Assembly: GCF_003315135.1 (NCBI RefSeq)
Contig: NZ_QNRK01000015.1
Location: 62,001-126,000, forward strand
From: Roseiarcus fermentans
GTDB lineage: Bacteria > Pseudomonadota > Alphaproteobacteria > Rhizobiales > Beijerinckiaceae
Direction: 5' to 3'
DNA length: 64,000 bases
This document shows positions 29,985 to 39,469 of the stretch, piece by piece (position 1 is the stretch's first letter; the number at the start of each line of letters is the position of its first letter). The translations under genes were made by a program, and so were the position numbers. The notes beneath the pieces are model-generated. The model was not told the origin of the DNA. It saw only the letters and a program-made list of their open reading frames with translations, and searched no databases.

Positions 29985-30374
29985 GGTCGCTCCCGGTTCC
30001 GGACGCCGAGGATTCTAACGCGGCGCGCGCCGCTCCGTATGACAGTCGTCACGCGACGGTCATTCGGGATCGAAAAAATTCGCGGGTACAGCCGGTTGGC
30101 TGTCAACTTGGCCCGCGCCTGGCCAGCCGCACGATGCGGAATTCCGACCGACTCGCGGGCGATTCCGTGCGTCCCGTCGTTCGTTCTCAGACAGTCGGCC
30201 ACGTCGACGTCGCCTCTCGCGAGACCGGCCCTCCGGACGCCCCAGCCGTATGGGTTCGCGACCGCTCGGCGCTGGACATTTCGCGCTGGAGACGCATGCT
30301 GCGGATCTTGGCGCGCTGGTGCGCGGTTGTCTCGAACAGAGCGGGGTCTGACCGTGGCCCGCGTTCCCGATCTG
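29985..30374. other. intergenic stretch between divergent genes
   Basis: About 390 bases between the PLD and oxidoreductase genes. Small inverted repeats are visible near 30040, but there is no convincing gene or promoter. A GTG at 30354, in frame with the oxidoreductase, is a possible alternative start. Confidence 0.45.
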
Positions 30375-31367
30375 ATGCAGGCCGCGCTCGCTCAGGCGAA
30401 GGGCGAGCCGCTCGAGCTTGTGCAGGTATCCACGCCCCGTCCGGGGGCAGGCGAAGTCCTGGTGCGGGTGGCTGCCAGCGCGGTCAATCCGCTCGATACG
30501 AAAATCCTCGCCGGGTTGGGCGACCACGCGCGTCAGCCGTTGCCCGCCATCCTCGGAATGGACATGGCGGGCGTCGTGGCGGCGGTGGGCAAGGATACGA
30601 CGGCGTTTCGGGAAGGCGATGCGGTGTACGGCATGGCCGGCGGCGTCGGCGGTCACCCGGGGTCGCTCGCTCAGTTCATCGCGGCCGACGCGCGCCTCCT
30701 GGCGCATAAGCCGACAAACCTCACCATGCGCGAGGCGGCGGCTGTGCCGCTCGTTTTCATCACCGCATGGGAGGGCCTGGTGGATCGCGCCGCCGTCCGC
30801 GCCGGACAGCGTGTCCTGGTTCAGGGGGGCGCCGGCGGCGTCGGCCAGATGGCGTTGCAGATCGCCAGCGCGAGAGGCGCACGAACCTTTGGCGCCGGTT
30901 CGCCCTCCGCGCGGGCGGCGATCGAACGGCTGGGCGCGCGTTTCGTGGACAAGGCGGAGGCGCCGGCCGAGGTCGTGGCGCGAGAAACCGGCGGCGAGGG
31001 CTTCGACATCATATTCGATACCGCCGGCGGGGCGTCGCTCGACGCCGCCTTCCTCATGGTGCGGCGCTTTGGCCACGTCGTCAGCGCTCTGGGCTGGGGC
31101 GCGCACGCGCTGGCGCCGCTCTCGTTCCGGGCCGCCAGCTACTCAGGCGTCTTCACGCTCTTGCCGCTGCTGACCGGCGAGGGGCGCACCCATCACGGCG
31201 AGATCCTGGCGGAGGCGGCGACGCTCGCCGAAGCCGGAGAGCTCGCGCCCGCCCTGGACCCACGTCGTTTCACACTCGGCACGGTCAACGACGCCTATCG
31301 CGCAATCGAGACCGGCGCGGCGCGCGGGAAACTGGTTGTCGATCTCAGCGAGGAGACAGGATCATGA
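30375..31367 (+). CDS. zinc-independent quinone oxidoreductase-type MDR alcohol dehydrogenase
   Basis: 330 residues of the medium-chain dehydrogenase family. GroES-like domain: SAVNPLDTKI, ILGMDMAGVVAAVG. Rossmann domain: VLVQGGAGGVGQMALQIA. The catalytic zinc ligands of alcohol dehydrogenases are missing, which places it with NADPH:quinone/enone reductases. Its stop overlaps the ATG of the DUF302 gene (ATGA), so the two are co-translated. The start could be the GTG at 30354. Confidence 0.9.
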   Translation: MQAALAQAKGEPLELVQVSTPRPGAGEVLVRVAASAVNPLDTKILAGLGDHARQPLPAILGMDMAGVVAAVGKDTTAFREGDAVYGMAGGVGGHPGSLAQFIAADARLLAHKPTNLTMREAAAVPLVFITAWEGLVDRAAVRAGQRVLVQGGAGGVGQMALQIASARGARTFGAGSPSARAAIERLGARFVDKAEAPAEVVARETGGEGFDIIFDTAGGASLDAAFLMVRRFGHVVSALGWGAHALAPLSFRAASYSGVFTLLPLLTGEGRTHHGEILAEAATLAEAGELAPALDPRRFTLGTVNDAYRAIETGAARGKLVVDLSEETGS

Positions 31368-31762
31368 GCGACCTCGAGGCGCCCGACATCGTCGAGCATA
31401 CATCGCCGCTGCCTTTCGACGCCACGGTCGAACGTCTTGTCGAAGCGATTGCGCACAGCGGCATGACGATCTTCGCCCGAATCGATCACGCCGAAAACGC
31501 GCGGGGCGTCGGCCTGACCATGCCGCCGGCCACGGTGCTCATCTACGGCGCCGCCAAGGGCGGCACGCCGATCATGCTCGCGACGCCCCTGGCGGCGCTC
31601 GATCTGCCGCTGCGCGCGCTGGTGCGGGAGCGCGAGGACGGCAAGGCGTCGATCGCCTTCCATCCGATCGCGGCCATGCTTCGCGGGGCTGGCGTACCGG
31701 AGGAGGCCGCCGCTCGACTGGCGCCGGCGCAGCGCATGCTGATCGCCGCGCTTGCCCCATGA
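31364..31762 (+). CDS. DUF302-family protein
   Basis: 132 residues: SPLPFDATVERLVEAIAHSGMTIFARIDH near the start, then PATVLIYGAAKGGTPIMLATP, which is typical of DUF302. The family is often found with oxidoreductases and in stress contexts, and its function is unknown. It overlaps the preceding dehydrogenase by four bases and is followed 36 bases later by the SnoaL-like gene, forming a three-gene unit. Confidence 0.9.
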   Translation: MSDLEAPDIVEHTSPLPFDATVERLVEAIAHSGMTIFARIDHAENARGVGLTMPPATVLIYGAAKGGTPIMLATPLAALDLPLRALVREREDGKASIAFHPIAAMLRGAGVPEEAAARLAPAQRMLIAALAP

Positions 31763-31798
31763 GTGTCGACTCCGTGACGCCACGACCGGGAGAGGAAG

Positions 31799-32224
31799 AT
31801 GCAGAGCCAAACAGAAACAGAGCGCAACAGGGCGATCGTCCAGGCGAGCTTCGACAGATGGCGCGCGGGGACGGGCAGCCCGTTCGAGCTTCTCGCTGAA
31901 GAGGCCGATTGGACGATCGTGGGCTCGTCTCCGCTGTCGAAGACCTACCCCAACCGGCAGGCCTTTCTCGACGAGGTGATCGGCCCCTTCAACGCCCGCA
32001 TGGCGACGCGACTGGTTCCCGAGGTGCGCGCAATCTATGCGGACGGCGACATGGTGATCGCCCTCTTCGACGCCGCCGCCACGGCCAATGACGGCGAGCC
32101 CTATCGCAACACCTACACCTGGTACTTTCGCATGAGCGACGGGAAGGTGATCAACGCGGTCGCCTTCTTCGATACGAGAGAGTTCGACGAATTCTGGAAC
32201 CGGGTCGCGCCGGCGCGCCAGTAG
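31799..32224 (+). CDS. SnoaL/NTF2-like protein
   Basis: 141 residues of the SnoaL-like cone fold: AIVQASFDRWRAG, ADWTIVGSSPLSKTY, DMVIALFDAAA, NTYTWYFRMSDGKV and VAFFDTREFDEFW. Members are ketosteroid-isomerase-like enzymes or ligand-binding proteins. It is the last gene of the oxidoreductase/DUF302 unit. The Glu-rich start MQSQTETERN follows GGAAG. Confidence 0.85.
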   Translation: MQSQTETERNRAIVQASFDRWRAGTGSPFELLAEEADWTIVGSSPLSKTYPNRQAFLDEVIGPFNARMATRLVPEVRAIYADGDMVIALFDAAATANDGEPYRNTYTWYFRMSDGKVINAVAFFDTREFDEFWNRVAPARQ

Positions 32225-32244
32225 ACGCGCTCGGCGCGCGCGGC

Positions 32245-34125
32245 TTACACCGCGCCTTCCGTCGCCTTCGCCCGCTCGGCGCGCTTGCGGTCGTTCGGGT
32301 CGAGCAGTCCTTTGCGCAGGCGGATCGACTTCGGCGTCACCTCGACCAGTTCGTCGTCCTGGATGTAGGCGAGCGCCTTTTCCAGCGTCATCTGCATCGG
32401 CGGCGTCAGGCGCACCGCCTCGTCCTTCGAGTGGGTGCGGATGTTGGTGAGTTTCTTGCCCTTGAGCACGTTGACTTCGAGGTCGTTGTCGCGCGTGTGC
32501 TGGCCTACGATCATGCCCTGGTAGACCTTCCAGCCCGGCTCGATCATCATCGGCCCGCGGTCCTCGAGGTTCCACATGGCGTAGGCGACCGCCTCGCCCG
32601 CGTCGTTGGAGATCAGCACGCCGTTGCGCCGGCCGGCGATCTCGCCCTTGTGAGCGCCCCAGTTGTGGAACAGGCGGTTCATGATCGCGGTGCCGCGGGT
32701 GTCGGTGAGCAGTTCGCCGAGATAGCCGATCAGGCCGCGGGTGGGAGCGAGGAACACGAGGCGCAGGCGGTCGCCGCCCGACGGGCGCATCTCGATCATC
32801 TCGCCCTTGCGCTCGCTCATCTTCTGCACGACCACGCCCGAGTGCTCCTCGTCGACGTCGATCACCACCTCCTCGATCGGCTCGAGCGATTCGCCCGTCT
32901 CCGGGTCCTTGCGGAACAGCACTTTCGGCCGCGACACGCCGAGTTCGAAGCCCTCGCGCCGCATGGTCTCGATCAGGATCGCGAGCTGCAGTTCGCCGCG
33001 CCCCGACACGATGTAGGCGTCGGAGTTCGGCGCAGCGTCCACGCGCAGCGCCACGTTGCCCTCGGCCTCCTTGAACAGGCGGTCGCGAATGACGCGGCTC
33101 GTCACCTTGTCGCCTTCCGTGCCGGCGAGCGGGCTGTCGTTGACGGAGAAGGTCATCGACAGGGTCGGCGGGTCGATCGGCTGGGCGTGCAGCGGCTCGA
33201 CTTCCTCCGGGCTGCACAGGGTGTCGGCGACGTTGAACTTTTCCAGGCCCGCGATGGCGATGATGTCGCCGGCGACCGCCTCGTCGATCGGCGCCCGTTC
33301 GATGCCGCGGAAGGCGAGAATCTTCGACACCCGGCCGGTTTCGACCAGATCGCCCTCGACGTCGAGAACCTTGACCGGCGCGTTGGTCCGGATCGAGCCG
33401 GAGAAGACGCGGCCGGTGACGATGCGGCCGAGATAGGGATTCGCCTCGAGCAGGGTGCCGAGCATGCGGAACCCGCCCGCGCCGACCTTGGGCGCCTCGA
33501 CGTGCTTCAGCACGAGGTCGAACAGCGCCGCCATGTCGACGGCGGGCTTGTCGGGCGAATTCGACATCCAGCCCTGCTTGGCCGAGCCGTAGATGATCGG
33601 GAAGTCGAGTTGCTCGTCGGTGGCGTCGAGGGCTGCGAACAGGTCGAACACCTCGTTGACCACCTCGCTCGGCCGCGCGTCCGGCTTGTCGACCTTGTTG
33701 ACGCAGACGATCGGCTTCAGGCCGATCTTGAGCGCCTTGCCGACGACGAATTTCGTCTGCGGCATCGGGCCTTCGGCCGCGTCGACCAGCACGATCGCGC
33801 CGTCGACCATGGACAGGATGCGCTCGACCTCGCCGCCGAAATCGGCGTGGCCGGGCGTGTCGACGATGTTGACGCGGATGTCCTTCCACACCACCGACGT
33901 CGCCTTGGCGAGGATGGTGATGCCGCGCTCGCGCTCGAGGTCGTTCGAATCCATCACGCGCTCGGCGACGCGCTGGTTGTCGCGGAAGGCGCCGGACTGC
34001 TGCAGCAGCCGGTCGACGAGGGTCGTCTTGCCATGGTCGACGTGGGCGATGATGGCGATGTTGCGAAGCTTCATCATGGGGGTATGGTTGCTCACGAGCG
34101 CCGGAGCGCTCTCCAGCGTTGTCAT
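32245..34125 (-). CDS. typA: ribosome-associated GTPase TypA/BipA
   Basis: 626 residues. Translational GTPase domain: [15 protein letters not shown] (G1), [10 protein letters not shown] (switch I), [11 protein letters not shown] (G3), NKVDKPDA (G4). EF-like domains II, III and V follow, and the C-terminal TypA domain includes NALEVN-type [16 protein letters not shown]. It aids 50S assembly and stress adaptation. The first ATG is at 34125; ATGs at 34077/34074 would give the more usual short N-terminus. None has a strong ribosome-binding site. Confidence 0.96.
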   Translation of the reverse strand: MTTLESAPALVSNHTPMMKLRNIAIIAHVDHGKTTLVDRLLQQSGAFRDNQRVAERVMDSNDLERERGITILAKATSVVWKDIRVNIVDTPGHADFGGEVERILSMVDGAIVLVDAAEGPMPQTKFVVGKALKIGLKPIVCVNKVDKPDARPSEVVNEVFDLFAALDATDEQLDFPIIYGSAKQGWMSNSPDKPAVDMAALFDLVLKHVEAPKVGAGGFRMLGTLLEANPYLGRIVTGRVFSGSIRTNAPVKVLDVEGDLVETGRVSKILAFRGIERAPIDEAVAGDIIAIAGLEKFNVADTLCSPEEVEPLHAQPIDPPTLSMTFSVNDSPLAGTEGDKVTSRVIRDRLFKEAEGNVALRVDAAPNSDAYIVSGRGELQLAILIETMRREGFELGVSRPKVLFRKDPETGESLEPIEEVVIDVDEEHSGVVVQKMSERKGEMIEMRPSGGDRLRLVFLAPTRGLIGYLGELLTDTRGTAIMNRLFHNWGAHKGEIAGRRNGVLISNDAGEAVAYAMWNLEDRGPMMIEPGWKVYQGMIVGQHTRDNDLEVNVLKGKKLTNIRTHSKDEAVRLTPPMQMTLEKALAYIQDDELVEVTPKSIRLRKGLLDPNDRKRAERAKATEGAV

Positions 34126-34335
34126 TGCGACGGGAAGGTCACGGGAATGCGCCGGCTGGCGCGAAAACGCGTGGCCTCGCGATTTTTACGCGCTCTTACA
34201 CGAAACCCCCCGGCGAGGGAAGGGCGCGCGCCGTCGGCCCGTCGCCCCCGGGCTTTGCCTGCGACCTCCGATCCCTTGAATGCGCCGGTGGCCGGCCGGA
34301 AGATGGCGGAGGTTGAGGACGGAGGGGAAGCCGGC

Positions 34336-34716
34336 ATGCGCAAAGCCACCAGGGCCGGGCTGCTGACGCTTGCGCTCGGCGCGATGTGCGCGTCGATCGC
34401 CGCGCCGCTGTTCGCCCAAGGCGGGCCGGCGATCCGCCTCGCGCCCGGCGAGATCCGGGCCCTGATCCTCCCGGAGAACCCGTCGACCGGCTACGCCTGG
34501 GCGATCGACGCGGCGGCGAGCCGGGGACTGGACATCGTCGCGATCGCCGACGACGGCCGTCGCAGCGGCGGCGACAGACCCGGCGCGCCGGGCGAGCGGC
34601 TGTGGTCGATTCGCGGGCTGAGCCCGGGCCACGCCGACATCGTGTTCGTGTACCGGCGCGCGTGGGAGCCGGCTGCGGTCGAGACGCGACACGTCGCAGT
34701 CGACGTCGCGCGATAG
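34336..34716 (+). CDS. chagasin-family (I42) cysteine-peptidase inhibitor, exported
   Basis: 126 residues with a signal peptide (cleavage near LFAQG, residue 28). The three inhibitory loops of chagasin are recognisable: NPSTGYAW (NPTTGY), GAPGERLWSI (GxxG) and YRRAWEPA (RPW-like). GGAGGGGAAG precedes the ATG at 34336. It would inhibit papain-like cysteine peptidases in the periplasm. The only papain-superfamily candidate in the window is at 10625-11152. Confidence 0.88.
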   Translation: MRKATRAGLLTLALGAMCASIAAPLFAQGGPAIRLAPGEIRALILPENPSTGYAWAIDAAASRGLDIVAIADDGRRSGGDRPGAPGERLWSIRGLSPGHADIVFVYRRAWEPAAVETRHVAVDVAR

Positions 34717-34807
34717 CAGCGCGGATCCGATGCTCGCGGGCCGGCGCTCGGGGCGCGGCGCGGCGCGGCGCGCAAGGGTAACTCCCAAGCCGGCAGCGAA
34801 CAGCGCC

Positions 34808-34969
34808 GTCATCGCGAGCGAAGCGAAGCGATCCAGGGCCGCTGGGCTGCTGTTGCGCCCTCTGATCGTCCCGCCGCCCTTCGTTGCGAGCAGAAGACGG
34901 AGCGATTTTTTCCGCAGGAGGCAAGCGGCGGCATGGGTTGCTTCGTCGCTTCGCTCCTCGCAATGACGG
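34808..34969. repeat. dispersed repeat with inverted ends
   Basis: Left end CGTCATCGCGAGCGAAGCGA through GATCCAGGGCCGC; right end is its inverted form, CTTCGTCGCTTCGCTCCTCG through CAATGACGG. The spacer is about 95 bases. Related copies lie at 39714-39855 (also paired), and as single halves at 15672 and 36341. No open frame of its own. Confidence 0.75.
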
Positions 34970-35246
34970 GGTTGGCAGTTACTCGCAAGGACGGGCAGCC
35001 CGCGACCGGGGGCTTCGAAAACGGACGTCGCCGGCGTCGCCGCCGGTTTCGTTGGCCGCCGCGAGGCCGCGGCGGCAGCCTCGCCCGACTAGATTCCTGC
35101 GGGATCGCTGACCAGCAGCTTAGTTTACATTATAAATAAACGCATCAAGACTATCGTCTGAAAAAGTGAATTGTCGTTTTGACGAGATGCATTCACAATA
35201 GGACTTAAGTTGTAACAGAAAAAATTGACAACGAGGGAGAGCGAAC
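34970..35246 (+). promoter_or_regulatory. AT-rich upstream region of the spherulin-4-like genes
   Basis: Positions 35110-35240 are much more AT-rich than the rest of the window, consistent with a strong or regulated promoter. GAGGGAGAG gives the ribosome-binding site before 35247. No specific operator was identified. Confidence 0.4.
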
Positions 35247-36257
35247 ATGGACGCCCGTCGATCGACTCGGGGATTTCGATCCGGAATCCTGGCCGATACC
35301 GAGAACCGGAGGCCCATTCGCCCTCGTCGCCTGGCGGCGATCGCGGCGGCGGCGATCGCCGCCTGCGTTCCAGCGGCGGCCCGCGCCGAAACCTTGAGTC
35401 TGCTCGTCCCCGCCTACTTCGCGCCCGGGGCCGGCGGAACGGAAGGATACACCGACGGCTGGGCGCAGCTGGCGGCGTCGGCCGGCAAGGTTCCGATCAC
35501 GGCGATCCTCAGCCCGAACAGCGGGCCGGATTCGGGCGCGGTTCCCATCTACACCGTCGCCGTCGCAAACCTCGAACGCGCCGGCGGCAGAGTCGTCGGC
35601 TATGTCAACACGCATGACGGCGCGCTGCCGCTCGCCGATGCCGAAGCTCAAGTCACAGCCTACCTGTCTCAGTATCCGGGGGCGATCGACGGCTTTCTCA
35701 TCGACAACATGAGTAGTCACTATTCCGGTCTGTCGTACTATCAGGCGCTGTATGCATTCGTGAAATCGCTCGGCGCGTATCAGGTGATCGGGAACCCGGG
35801 CGGGGACACCCATCGCGCCTACCTGACCGCGGCCGACACGCTGGTGACGTTCGAAGGCGCCGCCGCCGCCTACCCGGCCGCCACGCCGCCGTCCTGGGTC
35901 GCCGCCCAGCCCGCTTCGTCGTTCGTCAACACGATTTCCGACCAGTTCAGCGTCTCCGGGATGGCGGCCGACATCGCGCTGGCCCGCGAACGCAACGCCG
36001 GCTACGTCTACGTGACCGACCAATCGATGTATTCGACCGACAGCTTTCTTTACGACCGGATGCCGTCCTACTGGAACGCGGAAGTGGCGACGGTCGCGGC
36101 GAGCGGCGCGGCGGTCCCGGAGCCGGGCGCGGTCGTCCTCACCGCGCTGGGGATGGTCGCCATGGCCGGGGCGATGGCGCAATCGAGGCGACGCGGGCAG
36201 ACGGCGCGCGCAAACGGCGGCGCCCCGCGGTCGGTCGAGCGGATCGGCGCCGGGTAG
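35247..36257 (+). CDS. spherulin-4-like protein with PEP-CTERM signal, copy 1
   Basis: 336 residues. A long N-terminal signal (cleavage near ARAET, residue 47) precedes a domain of the spherulation-specific family 4 (TIM-barrel glycosidase-like): LLVPAYFAPGAGG, GWAQLAASAGKVPITAILSP, YPGAIDGFLIDNMSS, YQVIGNPG. The VPEPG motif (290-294), a hydrophobic helix and an Arg cluster (QSRRRG) form a PEP-CTERM sorting signal, followed unusually by about 20 more residues. Compared with copy 2 at 36539, the likely catalytic Glu after the strand DGF-x-x-D is Asn. Probably a surface or matrix protein. Confidence 0.85.
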   Translation: MDARRSTRGFRSGILADTENRRPIRPRRLAAIAAAAIAACVPAAARAETLSLLVPAYFAPGAGGTEGYTDGWAQLAASAGKVPITAILSPNSGPDSGAVPIYTVAVANLERAGGRVVGYVNTHDGALPLADAEAQVTAYLSQYPGAIDGFLIDNMSSHYSGLSYYQALYAFVKSLGAYQVIGNPGGDTHRAYLTAADTLVTFEGAAAAYPAATPPSWVAAQPASSFVNTISDQFSVSGMAADIALARERNAGYVYVTDQSMYSTDSFLYDRMPSYWNAEVATVAASGAAVPEPGAVVLTALGMVAMAGAMAQSRRRGQTARANGGAPRSVERIGAG

Positions 36258-36340
36258 GCCGTCCGGCCGGCGCCGGCCACAGCGACTTGCGTTCCTGCCG
36301 CGCCGGCGGCGCTGACCGCACGGGCTGGACGCCATTCTCG

Positions 36341-36380
36341 GTCATCGCAAGAAATCCCGAGGGGCACGAAGCGATCCAGG
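36341..36380. repeat. half copy of a dispersed repeat
   Basis: GTCATCGCAAGAAATCCCGA then CGAAGCGATCCAGG matches one end of the elements at 34808 and 39714. It lies between the two spherulin-4-like genes. Confidence 0.6.
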
Positions 36381-36538
36381 CGCGGGCGGCGCAGCGGTCT
36401 TCGCCGACCTGCCGCCCTGCGCGGCGTGCCGCCGGCGTCTGACCCTGGTCAGCAAAATGAAATTGCGCCGTCGACCGCCTGCATTCACAGTGAAGCCGCG
36501 GCAGAACGAGCTCCGTGAGCGGGGCAAGGGGCGGCACA

Positions 36539-37561
36539 ATGTGGATAGAACAGGCCTCGCGGGAATCCGGGTCCCGCATTTCCTCCCCGGTCGGCCGCGG
36601 CAGGCGGCCTTTCGTCCGACGGGCGGCGGCGGGTCTGGCGTTGGCCGTCGTCGTGGCCTTTGGTCCCACGGCCTCGCGCGCCGGCGACATGCGCCTTCTC
36701 GTTCCCGCCTATTTCGATCCGGGGACGGGCGGAACCGAGGGGCAAACCGACGGCTGGGCGCAAATGACGGCGTCGGCCGGAAAGGTCGGGATCACCGCGA
36801 TCTTCAATCCGGTCGGCGGCCCAGATACGAGCGCGGATCCGAGCTACGCCGCCGCGCTCGCCGGGTTCGAAAGCGCGGGCGGCACGGTCGTGGCCTATAT
36901 CGACACGCTCTACGGCGCCGCGCCGGTCGGCGCGATGGAGGCCCAGATCGAGACCTACCTGTCCCAGTACCCGGGCCTGATCGACGGCTTCTTCGTCGAC
37001 GAGATGAGCGTTTCCGCGGCAGCCCTGCCCTATTACCAGCAGCTTTACGGCTTCGTCCGGGCGCTCGGGCCCTACCAGGTGATCGGGAACCCGGGAACGA
37101 CCACGGGTCAAACCTATCTGGCTGCGGCGGACACGCTGACGACCGTCGAAGTGAACGCCGCCACCTATCCCGCCACGGCGCCGCCGAGCTGGGTCTACGT
37201 CCACCCCGCGCCTACCTTCAGCAACATCGTGTCCGGGGAAACCTCGGCGGCGGGGATGGCGGCCGACGTCGCGCTCGCCTACGTACGCAACGTCGGTTAC
37301 GTCTATATCACCGACCAGGTGATGACCGCGTCGGACGGCGATCTCTACGACCGGCTTCCATCCTACTGGAGCGAGGAGGTGGCGACGGTCGCCGCGCAGA
37401 CGCCGGAACCCGGCTCGATCGCGCTCACGGCTATCGGATTCCTGGCCATGGCGGGCGCGACCCGTCTGGCGCGGCTGTCGCCGAGGCGGGCGCGCGCCGG
37501 CGCCGCGACGCGCCCTTGCGCGCCGCGCCTCCTGCGAGATTCGGCGTGGACGGGCTCGTGA
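36539..37561 (+). CDS. spherulin-4-like protein with PEP-CTERM signal, copy 2
   Basis: 340 residues, clearly paralogous to copy 1: LLVPAYFDPGTGG, GWAQMTASAGKVGITAIFNP, YPGLIDGFFVDEMS, YQVIGNPG, DRLPSYWSEEVATVAA. The signal peptide ends near ASRAGD. The DGFFVDEMS segment carries Asp and Glu as in GH114-like glycosidases of this clan. The C-terminal TPEPG motif, hydrophobic stretch and Arg cluster are PEP-CTERM-like, with about 25 residues beyond. The ATG at 36539 follows AAGGGG; an in-frame ATG at 36515 is possible. A terminator hairpin follows the gene. Confidence 0.84.
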   Translation: MWIEQASRESGSRISSPVGRGRRPFVRRAAAGLALAVVVAFGPTASRAGDMRLLVPAYFDPGTGGTEGQTDGWAQMTASAGKVGITAIFNPVGGPDTSADPSYAAALAGFESAGGTVVAYIDTLYGAAPVGAMEAQIETYLSQYPGLIDGFFVDEMSVSAAALPYYQQLYGFVRALGPYQVIGNPGTTTGQTYLAAADTLTTVEVNAATYPATAPPSWVYVHPAPTFSNIVSGETSAAGMAADVALAYVRNVGYVYITDQVMTASDGDLYDRLPSYWSEEVATVAAQTPEPGSIALTAIGFLAMAGATRLARLSPRRARAGAATRPCAPRLLRDSAWTGS

Positions 37562-37586
37562 GCTTCGCCGGAACCACCTGAGCCGC

Positions 37587-37620
37587 AGAGGCCCCGCCGC
37601 GCCGCCGCGGCGGGGCCTCT
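37587..37620 (+). terminator. strong GC hairpin terminator
   Basis: Stem AGAGGCCCCGCCGC/GCGGCGGGGCCTCT, 14 bp, with a 6-base loop, followed by TTGG. It ends the spherulin-4-like transcript 26 bases after the stop codon, 17 bases before the next gene. The T-tract is short. Confidence 0.75.
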
Positions 37621-37636
37621 TGGCCCTCGCCCGGCA

Positions 37637-38317
37637 ATGGACTACGCGGAAGGCGTGAACGCCCGCGAGAGGATTCTGGTGACTCCTTCCGAACGCGACG
37701 ACCTGGCGCTGGCGGTGGGGCTGCTGGCGCTCGCCGGATTTGTCGACGCGGTCGGCTTCCTGCTCCTCGGCGGCCTGTTCGTTTCGTTCATGAGCGGCAA
37801 CTCGACCCAGTTCGCCATCCAGACCGGGCAGATGTCGTGGTCGGGCGCAGCGCCGGCGGGCGCGATCATCGCGGCGTTCGTCGCGGGCGTGGTGGTCGGG
37901 CGCCTCATCGCCAACGCCGCGGGGGCATGGCGCAGACCCGCTCTCCTGGCGCTGGAGGCGGCGTGTCTCGGCCTCGTCCCAGGCCTCCCGGCGCCGCCGC
38001 TCGCCTCGGGCTTCCTGATGGCGCTCGCCATGGGGGCGCAGAACGGCATCCTGCATTCGGCGGGGCGAACGACGACGGGGCTCACCTACGTCACCGGCTC
38101 GCTCGTCAAGTTCGGCGAGGCGCTCGCCGACGCACTGAGCGGCGCCGGCCCCGCGTCGGCGCCCCTGCCCTATCTGTCTCTGTGGCTCGGAATCGTCGCG
38201 GGCGGCGTGACGGGCGCGGCGGCCTACGGCGCGTTCGGGCTTTCCGCCCTGGCGCTGCCGGCGCTCGCAGCTGCGCTGCTGGCGGCGGCGACGGCGTGGG
38301 CGAAGACCGCGCTGTGA
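37637..38317 (+). CDS. DUF1275/YoaK-family membrane protein
   Basis: 226 residues with about six membrane helices. Hallmarks of DUF1275: ALAGFVDAVGFLLLGGLFVSFMSGNSTQ near the start, MALAMGAQNGIL and TYVTGSLVKFGEAL in the middle. Function unknown; possibly a transporter. It follows the terminator of the spherulin-4-like unit and is convergent to the AI-2E family gene. Confidence 0.88.
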   Translation: MDYAEGVNARERILVTPSERDDLALAVGLLALAGFVDAVGFLLLGGLFVSFMSGNSTQFAIQTGQMSWSGAAPAGAIIAAFVAGVVVGRLIANAAGAWRRPALLALEAACLGLVPGLPAPPLASGFLMALAMGAQNGILHSAGRTTTGLTYVTGSLVKFGEALADALSGAGPASAPLPYLSLWLGIVAGGVTGAAAYGAFGLSALALPALAAALLAAATAWAKTAL

Positions 38318-38413
38318 GCCCATGCGCGCCGCTCCCTCGTGTCCTGACTGGCGCGCCCCGGCGCGACGCCAGGAGGAGAGCGCGGGCCGCGGGGCCGCCG
38401 ACGGGCCTTCGCC

Positions 38414-39469
38414 TCAGCGGCGCGCCGGCGCCTTTTCCCGGACGCCCCCGGGAAGCGGGCCGCCGAGCAGGTCGGCGATCCAGCGGGTCGAAGGCGCGTG
38501 TTCGCAAACCGTCAGCACGGCGATGGCGATCGGCACGCCGATGAAGGCGCCGTAGAGGCCCCAGAGGAAGGTCCAGAAGAACAGCACCAGCAGCACCACC
38601 GACGGCGAGATCGCCAGCACCGCGCCCGACACCCGCGGCTCGACGTAGCTGCCGATGACGAACTGGATGACGTTGAGGCAGACGAACACGCCGAGCGCCG
38701 CCTGCCAGGTGGCGAACTGCGCCATCGCCAGCAAGGTCGGGAAGAGCGTGGCGATGAACGGCCCGATGAACGGGATGTAGTTGAGGACGAAGGCGATGAC
38801 GCCCCATTCGAGGGCGAACTGCAGCCCGGTCGCGGCGGCGAAAGCCCACACCAGCAAGCCGGTCGCGACGCTCATCAGGGTGCGGACCTGCATGTACTTG
38901 CGGAATTTCCGCGCCGTGTCGGCGGCGGCGCCGGCGACGACGCGCGCCGTGTCGGGGCTGAGATAGGCCCGCAGCTTGCGGTCCGCGTCCTCGACCTCCA
39001 TCAGCCCGAGAATGACGTAGACCAGGGTGATGATCCAGAAGCCGAGCGTGGTGTTGACCCGGCCGGTGATCTGCTGGGCGCCGCGCAAGAGCCAGCTCCA
39101 GTTGAAATGCTCGGCCCACAGGCCTGCGACCGATACGCCGTGGCCGTCGAGCCAGTCCACGACCGCGTCGTAGATCGCCTGGTAGCGGGCCGAATCGGCG
39201 ATCAGCGACCGGCCGACCCGCCCAAAGCCCCAGGCGGCGAGCGAAGCGAACACGAGCATGGCGAGGACCGTCAGCGTCATGGTGACGGCGAGCGCGAGCA
39301 GGGCCGGAATGCGCGACTGGAGCCAGCGCTGAAACGGCCAGACGAGCGCGATGATGAACAAGGCCAGCGTCAGCGGCGCGAACACCGTGTCGGCGAAATA
39401 GGCCGCAGCCGCCAGCGCGACGGCGGCGACGATCGCGAGCGAAGCGCGCGAAACAGAGTCCGACGTCAT
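38414..39469 (-). CDS. AI-2E family (PerM-type) membrane protein
   Basis: 351 residues with about eight membrane helices. Family markers: ALFIIALVWPFQRWL, RKFRKYMQVRTLMSVATGLL, VLNYIPFIGPFIATLFPTLLA and QFVIGSYVEPRVSG. Members include the TqsA/AI-2 exporter, Na+/H+ antiporters and PerM; the substrate here is unknown. The start at 39469 was chosen for GAGAG upstream and for the loss of sequence quality above it. Confidence 0.9.
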   Translation of the reverse strand: MTSDSVSRASLAIVAAVALAAAAYFADTVFAPLTLALFIIALVWPFQRWLQSRIPALLALAVTMTLTVLAMLVFASLAAWGFGRVGRSLIADSARYQAIYDAVVDWLDGHGVSVAGLWAEHFNWSWLLRGAQQITGRVNTTLGFWIITLVYVILGLMEVEDADRKLRAYLSPDTARVVAGAAADTARKFRKYMQVRTLMSVATGLLVWAFAAATGLQFALEWGVIAFVLNYIPFIGPFIATLFPTLLAMAQFATWQAALGVFVCLNVIQFVIGSYVEPRVSGAVLAISPSVVLLVLFFWTFLWGLYGAFIGVPIAIAVLTVCEHAPSTRWIADLLGGPLPGGVREKAPARR

